The notes below the pieces were generated by a model. The model saw only the letters and a program-made list of their open reading frames with translations, had not been told where the DNA came from and made no database searches. From VAYN01 sp963702075 (GTDB taxonomy: Bacteria > Actinomycetota > Thermoleophilia > Solirubrobacterales > 70-9), in NCBI GenBank assembly GCA_963702075.1, contig OY969703.1, positions 186,001-250,000 on the forward strand: DNA of 64,000 nucleotides, given 5' to 3'. Of the stretch, positions 1-7,587 are shown piece after piece (positions within the stretch are counted from its first letter, which is position 1; the number at the start of each line of letters is the position of its first letter). The position numbers and the translations under genes are program-made.

Positions 1-1154
1 CCCGTCGGGCTTCAGCAGCCGCAGGACCCCGCCGCTGCCAAAGCCCTGGTCGAGGCCTCCGCTCGCGTCGACCATGACCAGCAACGGCTGCGGGCACCCG
101 TGGCACCCAAGCCCGTATTTGGTGTTGAAGAATTCCCCCACTCCGAGGTCCCGCCGGCGATCAGGAGGCGCCCGTCGCCGAGGGCGGCGACGTCCTGCGC
201 TTCGCTGTTGGCGGTTTCGGCGTCGGCGCTCGGCCCCGCTATCGGGGGGACCACGTATCCCCCGTTCCCGAAGCTCTGGTCGAGGGCGCCGCCTTCCGTG
301 AAGCGCGCCAGGAGGAAGCTCCCTTCCGCGTCCCCGCCGGCGACGATCTTGCCGCCGTCCCGGGTCAGCGCGCTGAACGACGTCCCCATCCACCGCTTCG
401 GCGGCAGGTCCAGGCGCACGAGCCCCGCGCCGCCACCGAAATCGGGGTCGTACGCGATGCCCGATCCGGGCAGGAACCGCGCGAGGACCCCGCTCTGGGG
501 CGACCCGGGTTCGTAGACCGATCCGGCTCCGACCAGAGAGCCGTCGGGCTCTTCGAGCAGGTCCATGACATGGGAGGACGACGCCGGCCCGAACTGGCCT
601 ACGTGACCGACCGTTTCGACGAAGGCGCCATTCGAGTCGTAGCGCTTGATCCAGGCTTCCACGTCCCCGCCCCCCAGCAAGAAGTTCTCCGCGACGACGA
701 TCGACCCGTCGGGTCGCGGCACGATCGCGGCCGGCCCGTCCGCAAAGAGGCCGAAGGGCGGTTGGTCCGGCTCCACGGTCCCGCCGACCCCGCCGTCGCC
801 GAAGGCCGGATCGGGCGCGCCGTCGGGAAGGTAGCGGGCGAGCTGAACGCCGCCGAAGGCGGCGCCGACGATGCGCCCGTCTTTGGCCAGCGCAAGCGCC
901 TGAAACGGCGGCAGCCGGTGATCGATCACGAACCCCTGCTGGCCGAAGCTCGGGTCGACCGCCCCGTCGGGGTCGAGCCGCGCCATGGCCGCGGCCTGCG
1001 GCCAGACGTCGCCGATCAGCAGGATCTTGCCGTCGGGTTGGACCACCATCGAGTCGGCCGCCGCCGGCGAAGCGAGGGAGAGCAGGACCAGCATCACCAA
1101 CGCCGCTGCGACGCCGAGCCCACCGCAGATTCTCCCCATCCGCTTCACGATCAT
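1..1154 (-). CDS. Secreted delta-60 repeat protein, N-terminal part, frameshifted, runs off the window
   Basis: An exported protein built from delta-60 type repeats, recognisable by the pattern 'PDGKILL..RLDPDGAVDPSFG..GFV' recurring about every 50-60 residues. Such repeats are thought to form beta-propeller-like surface proteins; no enzymatic role can be read. Residues 1-33 form a signal peptide with basic MIVKRMGR, a hydrophobic stretch and an ASPAAAD cleavage site. The frame stays good to about residue 338 and then turns to nonsense ending in a stop at position 12. Reading one frame over from position 134 down to position 1 restores a clean repeat (LLVMVDASGGLDQGFGSGG). This means one base is missing in the five-C run at 135-139. 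The protein continues beyond the window. It starts only 17 bp from the divergent HAD gene. A sequencing indel or a real pseudogene are both possible. Confidence 0.8.
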
Positions 1155-1171
1155 TACGGTTAACAGCCCTC

Positions 1172-1987
1172 GTGCCGCTGAGTTGCGTCTACACCGACCT
1201 CGACGGAACCCTGCTCGGGCAGGGCAGCTCGCTCTTTCGCGACGCCGAGGGCGGCTTCAGCCTGGCGCAGGCGCGGGCACTGGAGGCCTGCCACCGGGTC
1301 GGGGCCGAGGTCGTGATCATGTCCGGCCGGCGCGAGCCGCAGGTGCACGAGGCGGCGCGGCTGATGGGGCAGACCTCCTACATCTACGAGGCCGGCTGCG
1401 CGTTTGCGATCGACGGCGAGACGACGCTGATGACCGGGGCGATGGCGCCGAGCGAGGAGGGGACGATCTACGAGCAGATCGAGGAGCGCGGGATCCCGAA
1501 GCTGCTCTTCGAGCACTTCGAGGGGCGGCTCGAGTACCACTCGCCCTGGCACCACGGCCGCGTCCTCTCCCACCTCTTCCGCGGCAAGGTCGAGGTCGAG
1601 GAGGCAAACGCGCTCCTGCACGAGCACGGCAGCGACGACCTGCGCCTGCTCGACAACGGCGCCATCGGCCGGCCGATGCCGACCGTCGAGGGCCGCACCC
1701 ACGCCTACCACCTGGTCCCGAAGCAGGTCAGCAAGGCGGCGGCGGTCGCCGGCCACGCCCGCGGCCGCGGCTACGACCCCGCCGACTGCATCGCCGTCGG
1801 CGACTCGGTCGAGGACCTCGAGGTCGCCGCGGCGGTCGGCCGCTTCTTCGTCGTCGCCAACGGCCCGCAGAACGACGCGGGCCTGCGCGCCGCTCTCCCG
1901 AGCTGGGACAACGTCACCGTCACCGAGAGCCCGATGGGCGAGGGCTTCTACGAGGCCGTCGTCTCCAGCCTGATGGAGCGTCGCTGA
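1172..1987 (+). CDS. HAD-superfamily (type IIB-like) phosphatase
   Basis: A 271-residue cytoplasmic hydrolase of the haloacid dehalogenase superfamily, probably acting on a phosphorylated sugar or sugar acid. Motif I is YTDLDGT (nucleophile Asp9, acid/base Asp11). Motif II is the Ser/Thr in IMSGRR (about residue 51). The Mg-binding motif IV is GDSVEDL near residue 210. The large C2-type cap between motifs II and III fits the Cof / sucrose-phosphatase / mannosyl-phosphoglycerate phosphatase branch. The exact substrate cannot be assigned. The start is GTG, chosen because the DLDGT motif follows almost immediately. The gene lies 21 bp upstream of the DtxR-family regulator and may be co-transcribed with it. 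Confidence 0.8.
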   Translation: MPLSCVYTDLDGTLLGQGSSLFRDAEGGFSLAQARALEACHRVGAEVVIMSGRREPQVHEAARLMGQTSYIYEAGCAFAIDGETTLMTGAMAPSEEGTIYEQIEERGIPKLLFEHFEGRLEYHSPWHHGRVLSHLFRGKVEVEEANALLHEHGSDDLRLLDNGAIGRPMPTVEGRTHAYHLVPKQVSKAAAVAGHARGRGYDPADCIAVGDSVEDLEVAAAVGRFFVVANGPQNDAGLRAALPSWDNVTVTESPMGEGFYEAVVSSLMERR

Positions 1988-2008
1988 AGCTTCACTAGTA
2001 TCGATTGC

Positions 2009-2719
2009 ATGGACGCCCACGCGACCGTCGCCGAGCAGGAGTACCTGGAGATCATGTTCTGGCTGGAGGAGGCCGGGCTGCCGATGACCGGGGCCAACAT
2101 CGCCCGCGCGATGCAGCTCTCCCCCCCGACCGTCCACGAGATGATCGGCCGCCTCGTCGAGGACGGCTACGTCGAACGCAACCCGGACAAATCGCTCACC
2201 TTCACCGAGTCCGGCCGCGAGCACGCCAGCTACATCGTCCGCCGCCACCGGATGATCGAGCGCTTCCTCACCGACGTCCTCGGGATCCCCTGGGACGAGG
2301 TGCACGAGGAGGCCGAGCGGATCGAGCACGCGATGAGCCCGGTGCTGGAGGAGCGGATGCGGGCGGCGATCGGCGACGCGACGACCTGCCCGCACGGCCA
2401 CCCGATCGTCGAGGGCGTTCGCGAGCAGGGCTCGCTGCTCGCCGACGTCGAGGTCGGCGCCGACGTGGTCGTCCTGCGCTTCGAGAACGAGGCCGAGGAG
2501 CTGCTGCACTACCTCAAGGACGCCGGCCTGAACCCCGGTCTGAAGGGCAAGGTCGAGACCTCAGACGACGAGCGCGTCGTCATCGCCTCCGCCGACGACA
2601 GCCACGAGGTCAGCCGCAGCGTCGCCGAGACCGTCTCGGTCCGAGCCGACCCGGCACCGCCGCCGCGCGCGGCGATCCCCGAGCAGCTCGTGCTCAGCTC
2701 CGATCGCTACGGCCGGTAA
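2009..2719 (+). CDS. DtxR/MntR-family metal-dependent transcriptional regulator
   Basis: A dimeric metal-sensing repressor of 236 residues. It has an N-terminal winged helix (about residues 8-70), a dimerisation/metal domain (about 71-140) and a C-terminal SH3-like FeoA-type domain (about 145-185) as in IdeR/DtxR. Metal-ligand positions can be read: Glu11, Glu14, His80, Glu84, His99, Glu103, Glu106 and His107. In DtxR/IdeR the residue aligned with Glu103 is Cys102 and that aligned with Glu11 is Met10; the acidic replacements resemble the Mn-selective site of MntR (Asp8, Glu11, His77, Glu99, Glu102, His103). I therefore favour Mn sensing, an inference from alignment by eye. It is followed directly by the convergent anti-sigma gene. 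Ferritin-like genes lie nearby, but no operator could be identified. Confidence 0.85.
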   Translation: MDAHATVAEQEYLEIMFWLEEAGLPMTGANIARAMQLSPPTVHEMIGRLVEDGYVERNPDKSLTFTESGREHASYIVRRHRMIERFLTDVLGIPWDEVHEEAERIEHAMSPVLEERMRAAIGDATTCPHGHPIVEGVREQGSLLADVEVGADVVVLRFENEAEELLHYLKDAGLNPGLKGKVETSDDERVVIASADDSHEVSRSVAETVSVRADPAPPPRAAIPEQLVLSSDRYGR

Positions 2720-3400
2720 CTACTGCGGCACGCTCATCGACACGACCGGTTCGCCGGTCGGCGTTTCGCTACCGCCCTGTGGCTCTTCGGTGACCATCAC
2801 CGTGTCTACGCCCTTCATGCTGGCGATCGTCGTCTCTGCTTGGCCCTTGCGATCGGGGACCAGGAGCGCCGGCACAGGTTCGATCGTGCCTTCCCGGCGC
2901 ACCCACGCCTCGAGGACTTTGTGCGGCGGCAGCTGGTGGAGGCTGGCGAGGTGGAGCGTGCCCTCGTCGCCATTGCGGACCATCTTCACGTCGATGCCGT
3001 TCTGGTGTGAGACCAGCGTGCTGGCACCGCCGTTGCCGCCTGGACCCCCCTTGCCGATCTCGTAGCCGCCGACGACGGCGACCGCGAGGATGAGGACCGC
3101 GAAGGCCATCGCCGGTCTCGAGAACCAGCTCCAGGTCCGCCGCTTCGCGGGCCGGGGCTGCGGCTGCGCATCGGCGCGCACCTCCGCCATCAGCGTCTCG
3201 CGCAGCCGCGGCGGCGGCTCTTGCCGCTCGACCGACTCCGGCAGCGAGCGCACCGCCGGCTCGAACCAGCGCAAGTCGTTCTGGCAGCTCTCGCACCCCG
3301 CCAAATGCTGCTCGAACCCGGCCGCCTCGCCCGGCTCCAGCGCGCCCAGCATGTAGGCCGCCAGGTCCTCGCTCCACCGCGTGTGATCGTTGCCGCTCAT
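2720..3400 (-). CDS. Anti-sigma factor, RskA-like, zinc-binding
   Basis: A 226-residue single-pass membrane anti-sigma factor that would hold the upstream ECF sigma factor inactive. The N-terminal ZAS domain has the Hx3Cx2C signature (His32, Cys36, Cys39 in HLAGCESC). A transmembrane helix follows at about residues 92-112 (AMAFAVLILAVAVVGGYEIG), then a C-terminal extracytoplasmic domain of the RskA type (about 115-226). Its start overlaps the end of the sigma gene by 4 bp, indicating translational coupling. It is the last gene of a four-gene operon with two ferritin-like proteins. Release by regulated proteolysis is known for the family but is not visible here. Confidence 0.85.
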   Translation of the reverse strand: MSGNDHTRWSEDLAAYMLGALEPGEAAGFEQHLAGCESCQNDLRWFEPAVRSLPESVERQEPPPRLRETLMAEVRADAQPQPRPAKRRTWSWFSRPAMAFAVLILAVAVVGGYEIGKGGPGGNGGASTLVSHQNGIDVKMVRNGDEGTLHLASLHQLPPHKVLEAWVRREGTIEPVPALLVPDRKGQAETTIASMKGVDTVMVTEEPQGGSETPTGEPVVSMSVPQ

Positions 3401-3978
3401 ACCAGGCCCTCCGCTAGCTCTCCCCTGATCTTCTCCAACCCCAGCCGCATCCTTCCCTTCACGGTCCCCATCGGCAAGCTGAGGATCTGAGCAATCTCCG
3501 AGTGGCTGAAGCCGCCGAAGTAGGCGAGCTGAATCACCTTCGCCTGCTCGCCGGGGAGGTTGCCGATCGCCCCCCGCACCTCGACCGCGGTCTCGCGCCG
3601 CAGCGCCTCCTCCTCGGTCCGCTCCGCCGCCGGCCGCTGCTCCAGCACGGTCTCGTCATCGAAGTCGAGCTTCGGCGCCTTGCCCGCCTTGCTGCGGAGG
3701 AAGTCGATCGCCCGGTTGCGGACGACGCTGAGCAGCCAGGAGCGGACGCTGCCGCGGGTGGCGTCGAAACGGGCGCCGCTGCGCCAGACCGAGATGAAGG
3801 CCTCCTGGGTCACTTCCTCAGCCGCGGTCCGGTCGCCGACGATCCGGTAGGCGAGCGAGAAGGCGGCGCCGCCGTGGCGGTCGTACAGAACCTCGAACGC
3901 CTCCGGGTCCTTGCGGCCGACGAGGGGCATCAGCTCCTCGTCGGCTAGTCGCTCCGCCTTCTCTCGCCTGACCGCCAT
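3397..3978 (-). CDS. ECF RNA polymerase sigma factor (SigK-like)
   Basis: A 193-residue ECF sigma factor with region 2 at about residues 25-95 (YDRHGGAAFSLAYRIVGD followed by AEEVTQEAFISVWR) and region 4 at about 130-185 (LPGEQAKVIQLAYFGGFSHSEIAQ, then GTVKGRMR). It would direct RNA polymerase to a regulon controlled by the coupled RskA-like anti-sigma factor immediately downstream (4-bp overlap). It lies 32 bp downstream of two ferritin-like exported protein genes in the same direction, so the four genes probably form one autoregulated operon. The target promoter sequence is not identifiable. SigK/RskA pairs in mycobacteria respond to redox state through sigma-factor cysteines; no cysteine pair is apparent here, so the stimulus is unknown. 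Confidence 0.88.
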   Translation of the reverse strand: MAVRREKAERLADEELMPLVGRKDPEAFEVLYDRHGGAAFSLAYRIVGDRTAAEEVTQEAFISVWRSGARFDATRGSVRSWLLSVVRNRAIDFLRSKAGKAPKLDFDDETVLEQRPAAERTEEEALRRETAVEVRGAIGNLPGEQAKVIQLAYFGGFSHSEIAQILSLPMGTVKGRMRLGLEKIRGELAEGLV

Positions 3979-4010
3979 CCTCAGCTCTTCGCCACTCGAC
4001 TACCCGTTTC

Positions 4011-4664
4011 CTAGGCGAGGAACGGTTCGACCGCCTTCAGCACTTGCTTTTCGTCCAGCGGCGCGTCGAAAGCTGCGGGCGCCGGTTCTTCTTTGTTCTG
4101 CAGCCGGATCGCCGCCGCGTGGCGCGCCTCGACCTGGACGATGCTGCCCGCCGCCGTCAGCACTTCTTTGGACTTGATCATCGGCGCGGCGCCGTTGTAG
4201 GCGCTGACGCCGGTGTCCTCGAAGGTCTGCGCCAGCTTCAGGAAGCCCGCGGTGCCGCTGTAGGGGAAGTCGAATTTCGGCTTCGCCACCGGCTTGCCGC
4301 CGAGCTTCTTGATCGTCCCTTCCAGCGCTTCGACGTGCTGCTGCTCGTCCTTCGCCAGCAGGTTGACGAGGCTCTTCAGTTCCCCGCTCGGCTTCGCCCG
4401 GCTCTTCGCTTCTTCGTAGAAGGTCGACTCCAGGTACTCGAGGGTGAGGGCGAAGTTGAGGATGTCGACGTCGCTGCCGCCGGTCATCGCCAGCGCCTTG
4501 CGGACGAAGGGACCGACCGCGAGGGCGCCGTAGACGGCACCCGCCGCCAGCGCGCCTTTCAGCAGCACCTCGCTGCGGGATAGGTCCCCGCTGTCGTCGT
4601 CGATGCGGACGGCGGCGAGCTCCGGATTGGTGAGTTGCTCGTTGGTCATGGTTTTGTTGCTCAC
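4011..4664 (-). CDS. Ferritin-like domain protein with N-terminal membrane segment
   Basis: A 217-residue protein with a ferritin-like four-helix domain of the Ferritin_2 (DUF4439-like) type. Helix motifs include LNFALTLEYLESTFYEEA (about 83-100) and KDEQQHVEALEGTI (about 128-141), with Glu and His residues spaced as in diiron four-helix bundles. The N terminus has a hydrophobic stretch (about 35-57) that may anchor or export it. It starts at GTG with AAGGAG six bases upstream. It is the second gene of an operon and a paralogue of the gene upstream, both followed by the sigma/anti-sigma pair. The domain family is widespread in desiccation- and stress-related bacterial proteins. Whether it binds iron here is unproven. 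Confidence 0.75.
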   Translation of the reverse strand: MSNKTMTNEQLTNPELAAVRIDDDSGDLSRSEVLLKGALAAGAVYGALAVGPFVRKALAMTGGSDVDILNFALTLEYLESTFYEEAKSRAKPSGELKSLVNLLAKDEQQHVEALEGTIKKLGGKPVAKPKFDFPYSGTAGFLKLAQTFEDTGVSAYNGAAPMIKSKEVLTAAGSIVQVEARHAAAIRLQNKEEPAPAAFDAPLDEKQVLKAVEPFLA

Positions 4665-4689
4665 GACTGCTCCTTCTCTCGCGACGGCC

Positions 4690-5340
4690 TCAGCCGACGA
4701 TGAACGGTTCGACGGACTTGAGGACGGTCGGCACGTCGGCGGGCACCGCGAAGGCGCCGTCGGGCGTGATCGATTCGCCCAGCAGCGTGTTCAGCGCCGC
4801 CGCGTGGCGACCCTCGACGCTGTGGATCGCCAGCGCGGAAGCGAGAACTTCCGGGCTTTCGATGTTCGCGGCCTGGCCGAGGTAGGCGGCGGCGCCGAGG
4901 TTCTCCACCGTCCCCGCCAGTTCCAGCACCGACTTGGCGTCCTTGAGGGGGAATTCGGCTTTCGGTTCCGGCGCCGGCTTGCCGCCGAGGCTCTTCACCG
5001 CTTGGGTCAGAGCCTGCACGTGTTCGGCCTCCTCCTGGCCGAACTTGCGGATCGTCGCCAGATCGGCGCCCTTGAAGAGGCCGCTCTTCACGACTTCGGC
5101 GTAGAAGGCGGTCTCCAGGTACTCGAGCGTAAGCGCGTAGTTGAGGATGCCGACGTCGCCCTTGCCGAATTCGGCCGTTTCGCTCTTACCGCCGCCCATC
5201 GAGGTCGTGCCGGTGGTCGTCGTGCTGCTGCTGTCGCTGCCGCAGGCGGCGAGGAAAGCCGCGAGCGCGGTGGAACCGCCGCCGACAGCGAGGAACTTGC
5301 GCCTCGATTGGGGGCCTGCCAGCTGCTTAATGTCTGCCAT
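4690..5340 (-). CDS. Ferritin-like domain lipoprotein with twin-arginine signal
   Basis: A 216-residue exported ferritin-like protein. The N terminus carries a twin-arginine motif (QSRRKFLAVGG, Arg13-Arg14), a hydrophobic stretch and a lipobox ending in LAAC (Cys33), so it is probably a Tat-exported, lipid-anchored protein. A low-complexity Ser/Thr linker follows. The ferritin-like fold has helices with LNYALTLEYLETAFYAEVV and EEAEHVQALTQAV, closely matching the downstream paralogue. It is preceded by AGGAGG about ten bases before the ATG. As first gene of the operon that ends in sigma/anti-sigma genes, it may belong to that sigma factor's regulon (inference). Confidence 0.78.
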   Translation of the reverse strand: MADIKQLAGPQSRRKFLAVGGGSTALAAFLAACGSDSSSTTTTGTTSMGGGKSETAEFGKGDVGILNYALTLEYLETAFYAEVVKSGLFKGADLATIRKFGQEEAEHVQALTQAVKSLGGKPAPEPKAEFPLKDAKSVLELAGTVENLGAAAYLGQAANIESPEVLASALAIHSVEGRHAAALNTLLGESITPDGAFAVPADVPTVLKSVEPFIVG

Positions 5341-5420
5341 CGCGAAGTCGCCTCCTGGTTGTTTACCTGCCTTGCCCTACGGGGGAGGCGTCCCGCGTGG
5401 ATCAGAATCCCCGGATGTTT

Positions 5421-5471
5421 CGAACTGCATCAACTTTTCTATCTGCCAGGTGGAAAAGTTGATGCAGTTCG
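5421..5471. repeat. Long inverted repeat spanning the start of the EamA gene
   Basis: A perfect 19-bp inverted repeat: left arm 5421-5439 (cgaactgcatcaacttttc), right arm 5453-5471, central 13 bases tatctgccaggtg. In RNA form the centre also pairs through two G-U wobbles, giving a nearly continuous 24-bp stem with a GCC loop. A possible GTG start (5450) lies 4 bases right of the centre and the ATG (5462) lies in the right arm, so the structure would sequester the start on the mRNA or act as a DNA operator. It lies in the divergent intergenic region before the ferritin-like operon. Confidence 0.9.
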
Positions 5472-6334
5472 ATGGGAGGGCTGATGGGGGCACGCGCGGC
5501 GCGGCGCTGCTGACGCTGTTCTCGATCGTCTCGGTGCAGAGCGGCGCGGCGCTGGCGACCGGGCTGTTTGACTCGGTCGGGCCAATGGGGGCGGTGTTCC
5601 TGCGCGCCGGATTCGGGGCGATCGCGCTGCTTCTCTTCACGCGCGGCGCGCCGCTGCGGGTACGCGAATGGCCGCACCGGGATGTATGGCTGCTCAGCGT
5701 CTCGGTCGCCGCCGTCAACCTCTTCTTCTACGCCGCCCTCGACCGGCTGCCGCTGGGGATCACGGTCACGCTCGAGTTCGTCGGCCCGCTCGGGGTGGCG
5801 GTCCTCGGCTCACGGCAGCCGCGCGACGTCCTCTGGGTGGCGCTGGCGGCGGCGGGGATCGTCTTGCTCTCCGACGGCACCGGCGGCGGCGTCGATGGGC
5901 TTGGGGTGGCGCTGGCCTTGACCGCCGGCTTCTTCTGGGGCGCCTACATCCTCCTCAGCGCCCGGGTCGGCGCCCTCGCCCCCGGCCCAGGCGGGGCGAC
6001 GATGGCGGCGGTGATCTCAGCGGCAATCGTGGCCCCGCTCGGAATCGCCCAGGGCGGCACCGACCTGCTGACCGTCTCCACCCTCGCCACCGGCGCCGCC
6101 GTCGGCGTCTTAAGCACCGCGATCCCCTACGCAGCCGAGATGGAGGCCCTACGTCGCCTGCCCCAAGCCGTCTTCGGCGTCCTCATGAGCCTGGAGCCGG
6201 CAGTCGCCGCCGCGATCGGCTTCCTCGCTCTGTCGCAGGACTTGGAGGCGCTGGAAATAGTCGCGATTGGTCTTGTCGTGATCGCGTCAGCAGGCGCGCT
6301 GCGCTCGGCAGCATCGCCGGCACCGCACGACTAG
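5450..6334 (+). CDS. EamA/DMT-family transporter
   Basis: A polytopic inner-membrane exporter of the drug/metabolite transporter superfamily, about 294 residues with ten predicted helices in two EamA repeats. Examples are GAVFLRAGFGAIALLLFT and GVALALTAGFFWGAYILLSARVG; the C-terminal repeat contains PYAAEMEALRRLPQAVFGVLMSLEPAVAA, typical of RhtA-like homoserine/threonine or metabolite exporters. The substrate is unknown. Two starts are possible: GTG at 5450 near the centre of a long inverted repeat, or ATG at 5462 in its right arm. The latter gives a protein starting MQFDGRADGG. It overlaps the convergent aminotransferase gene by 4 bp at the 3' end. Confidence 0.82.
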   Translation: MEKLMQFDGRADGGTRGAALLTLFSIVSVQSGAALATGLFDSVGPMGAVFLRAGFGAIALLLFTRGAPLRVREWPHRDVWLLSVSVAAVNLFFYAALDRLPLGITVTLEFVGPLGVAVLGSRQPRDVLWVALAAAGIVLLSDGTGGGVDGLGVALALTAGFFWGAYILLSARVGALAPGPGGATMAAVISAAIVAPLGIAQGGTDLLTVSTLATGAAVGVLSTAIPYAAEMEALRRLPQAVFGVLMSLEPAVAAAIGFLALSQDLEALEIVAIGLVVIASAGALRSAASPAPHD

Positions 6335-7434
6335 GCGGGAGAGCCGGATCGGAGCTGCTCTAGAGCCGCACCGATCCGCTTCACACCCTCGGCGGCCTTG
6401 TCGGCCGGGACCGGAGCGAAGGAGAGGCGGAGGCTGCGCTCGCCGCCGTCGAGCATGAAGTCGGGGCCGGCGACGAAGGTGACGCCGTGGCCCTTCGCCT
6501 CGGCGAGAAGGGCGGCGCTGTCGGTGCCCTCGGCAAGGTCGAGCCAGAGGAAATAGCCACCGTCGGGGACGACGAACTCCGCCTCCGGGATTTGCTCTTC
6601 GAGCGCCGAGACCAGCGCGTCGCAGCGCGCCTTCAGCTCGCCCTTGACGAACGCGATGTTGCGGTCGAGCTCGCCGCTGCGGCAGAGCTCGAGCACGATC
6701 GACTCGGCCAGCATGTTCGGCGAGATGTAGGTCTCGTTGGCTTTTTTGGCGAGCTTCTTGATCTCACCCTCGGGCCCTGCCAGGTAGCCGACGCGGACGC
6801 CAGGACTGACCGTCTTCGAGAAGGAGGAGGCGTGGATGACCTTGCCCGCCTGGTCCATGGAGAGCATCGTCTCCAGCGGCTCGCCCTCGAAGGGCAGCTC
6901 GCGGTAGGGGTCGTCCTCGAAGATCCAGAAGTCGTGCTCGGCGGCGAGCTCGACCAGTCGCCGCCGCTTCTCAAGTGAGAGCGTGCAGCCAGCCGGGTTG
7001 TGGGCGTTGGGGATGACGTGGGCGAACTTCAGCGGCCCCTGGGCGAGCGCGGCCTCCAGCTCGCCGACGTTGAGCCCGTCGGCCTCCAGCGAGATCGGCA
7101 CCATCTCGACGCCGAGCTGCTGCAGCAACAGCAACGTGCGGTCGTAGCTCGGCTGCTCGACGGCGACCCGGTCGCCAGGACCGAGCAGATGCTGAAACAG
7201 CATCGCCCCCGCCTCGAGCGAGCCGTTGGTGATCATCACCTGCGCCGGATCGAGATTCCCATGCCGCTCCGCAACCCACTTGCAGAGCCCGGGATGGCCG
7301 ATCCCGACACCGTAGGACAGCGCCGCCTCCCAGTCGGAAGCAAGCGCCCGCTGCGCCGCTTCCCGCACCTGCTCGTGGGGAAGGATGTCGGCGCTAGGAG
7401 CTCCGCGCGCGAATGAAATCGTCTCGCCTGCCAT
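6331..7434 (-). CDS. PLP-dependent aminotransferase (MocR / 2-aminoadipate transaminase type)
   Basis: A 367-residue fold-type I aminotransferase. The PLP lysine lies in SSFSKTVSPGVRVGY, the substrate loop in NAHNPAGCTL, and the cofactor Asp/Tyr pair in IFEDDPYRELPF. The sequence resembles the catalytic half of MocR regulators and free-standing enzymes such as 2-aminoadipate aminotransferase (LysN), but it has no N-terminal winged helix. Possible substrates include aromatic, branched-chain or 2-aminoadipate amino acids; this cannot be resolved here. It converges with the EamA exporter gene (4-bp overlap), so a shared substrate is possible but not shown. A TAGTGT box 9 nt before the ATG suggests a very short or absent leader. 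Confidence 0.82.
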   Translation of the reverse strand: MAGETISFARGAPSADILPHEQVREAAQRALASDWEAALSYGVGIGHPGLCKWVAERHGNLDPAQVMITNGSLEAGAMLFQHLLGPGDRVAVEQPSYDRTLLLLQQLGVEMVPISLEADGLNVGELEAALAQGPLKFAHVIPNAHNPAGCTLSLEKRRRLVELAAEHDFWIFEDDPYRELPFEGEPLETMLSMDQAGKVIHASSFSKTVSPGVRVGYLAGPEGEIKKLAKKANETYISPNMLAESIVLELCRSGELDRNIAFVKGELKARCDALVSALEEQIPEAEFVVPDGGYFLWLDLAEGTDSAALLAEAKGHGVTFVAGPDFMLDGGERSLRLSFAPVPADKAAEGVKRIGAALEQLRSGSPA

Positions 7435-7541
7435 CGACCGCCGACACTAGCAACGCCGCCGCCCCAACGATTCCCCCCAACGAGCGTGATCGTAGGCCCC
7501 ACGCCAAGGCCACCTGAGCCGCCCGGGGGGAGAACAACGGA

Positions 7542-7587
7542 CGTGTCTGAGCTTGACCCACGTATATGTCGGGAAAGCTCAGACACG
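7542..7587. repeat. Dyad centred on the start codon of the HTH-nuclease gene
   Basis: A perfect 13-bp inverted repeat, cgtgtctgagctt at 7542-7554 and its complement at 7575-7587, separated by 20 bases. The ATG of the downstream gene (7566) begins two bases right of the dyad centre, so the right arm encodes residues 4-8. The paralogue at 23.1 kb shows the same arrangement with a different arm sequence. Confidence 0.85.

Noticed and set aside
1160..2509. A 449-codon minus-strand frame across the HAD and DtxR genes
   Set aside because: Antisense shadow; both plus-strand genes are well supported.
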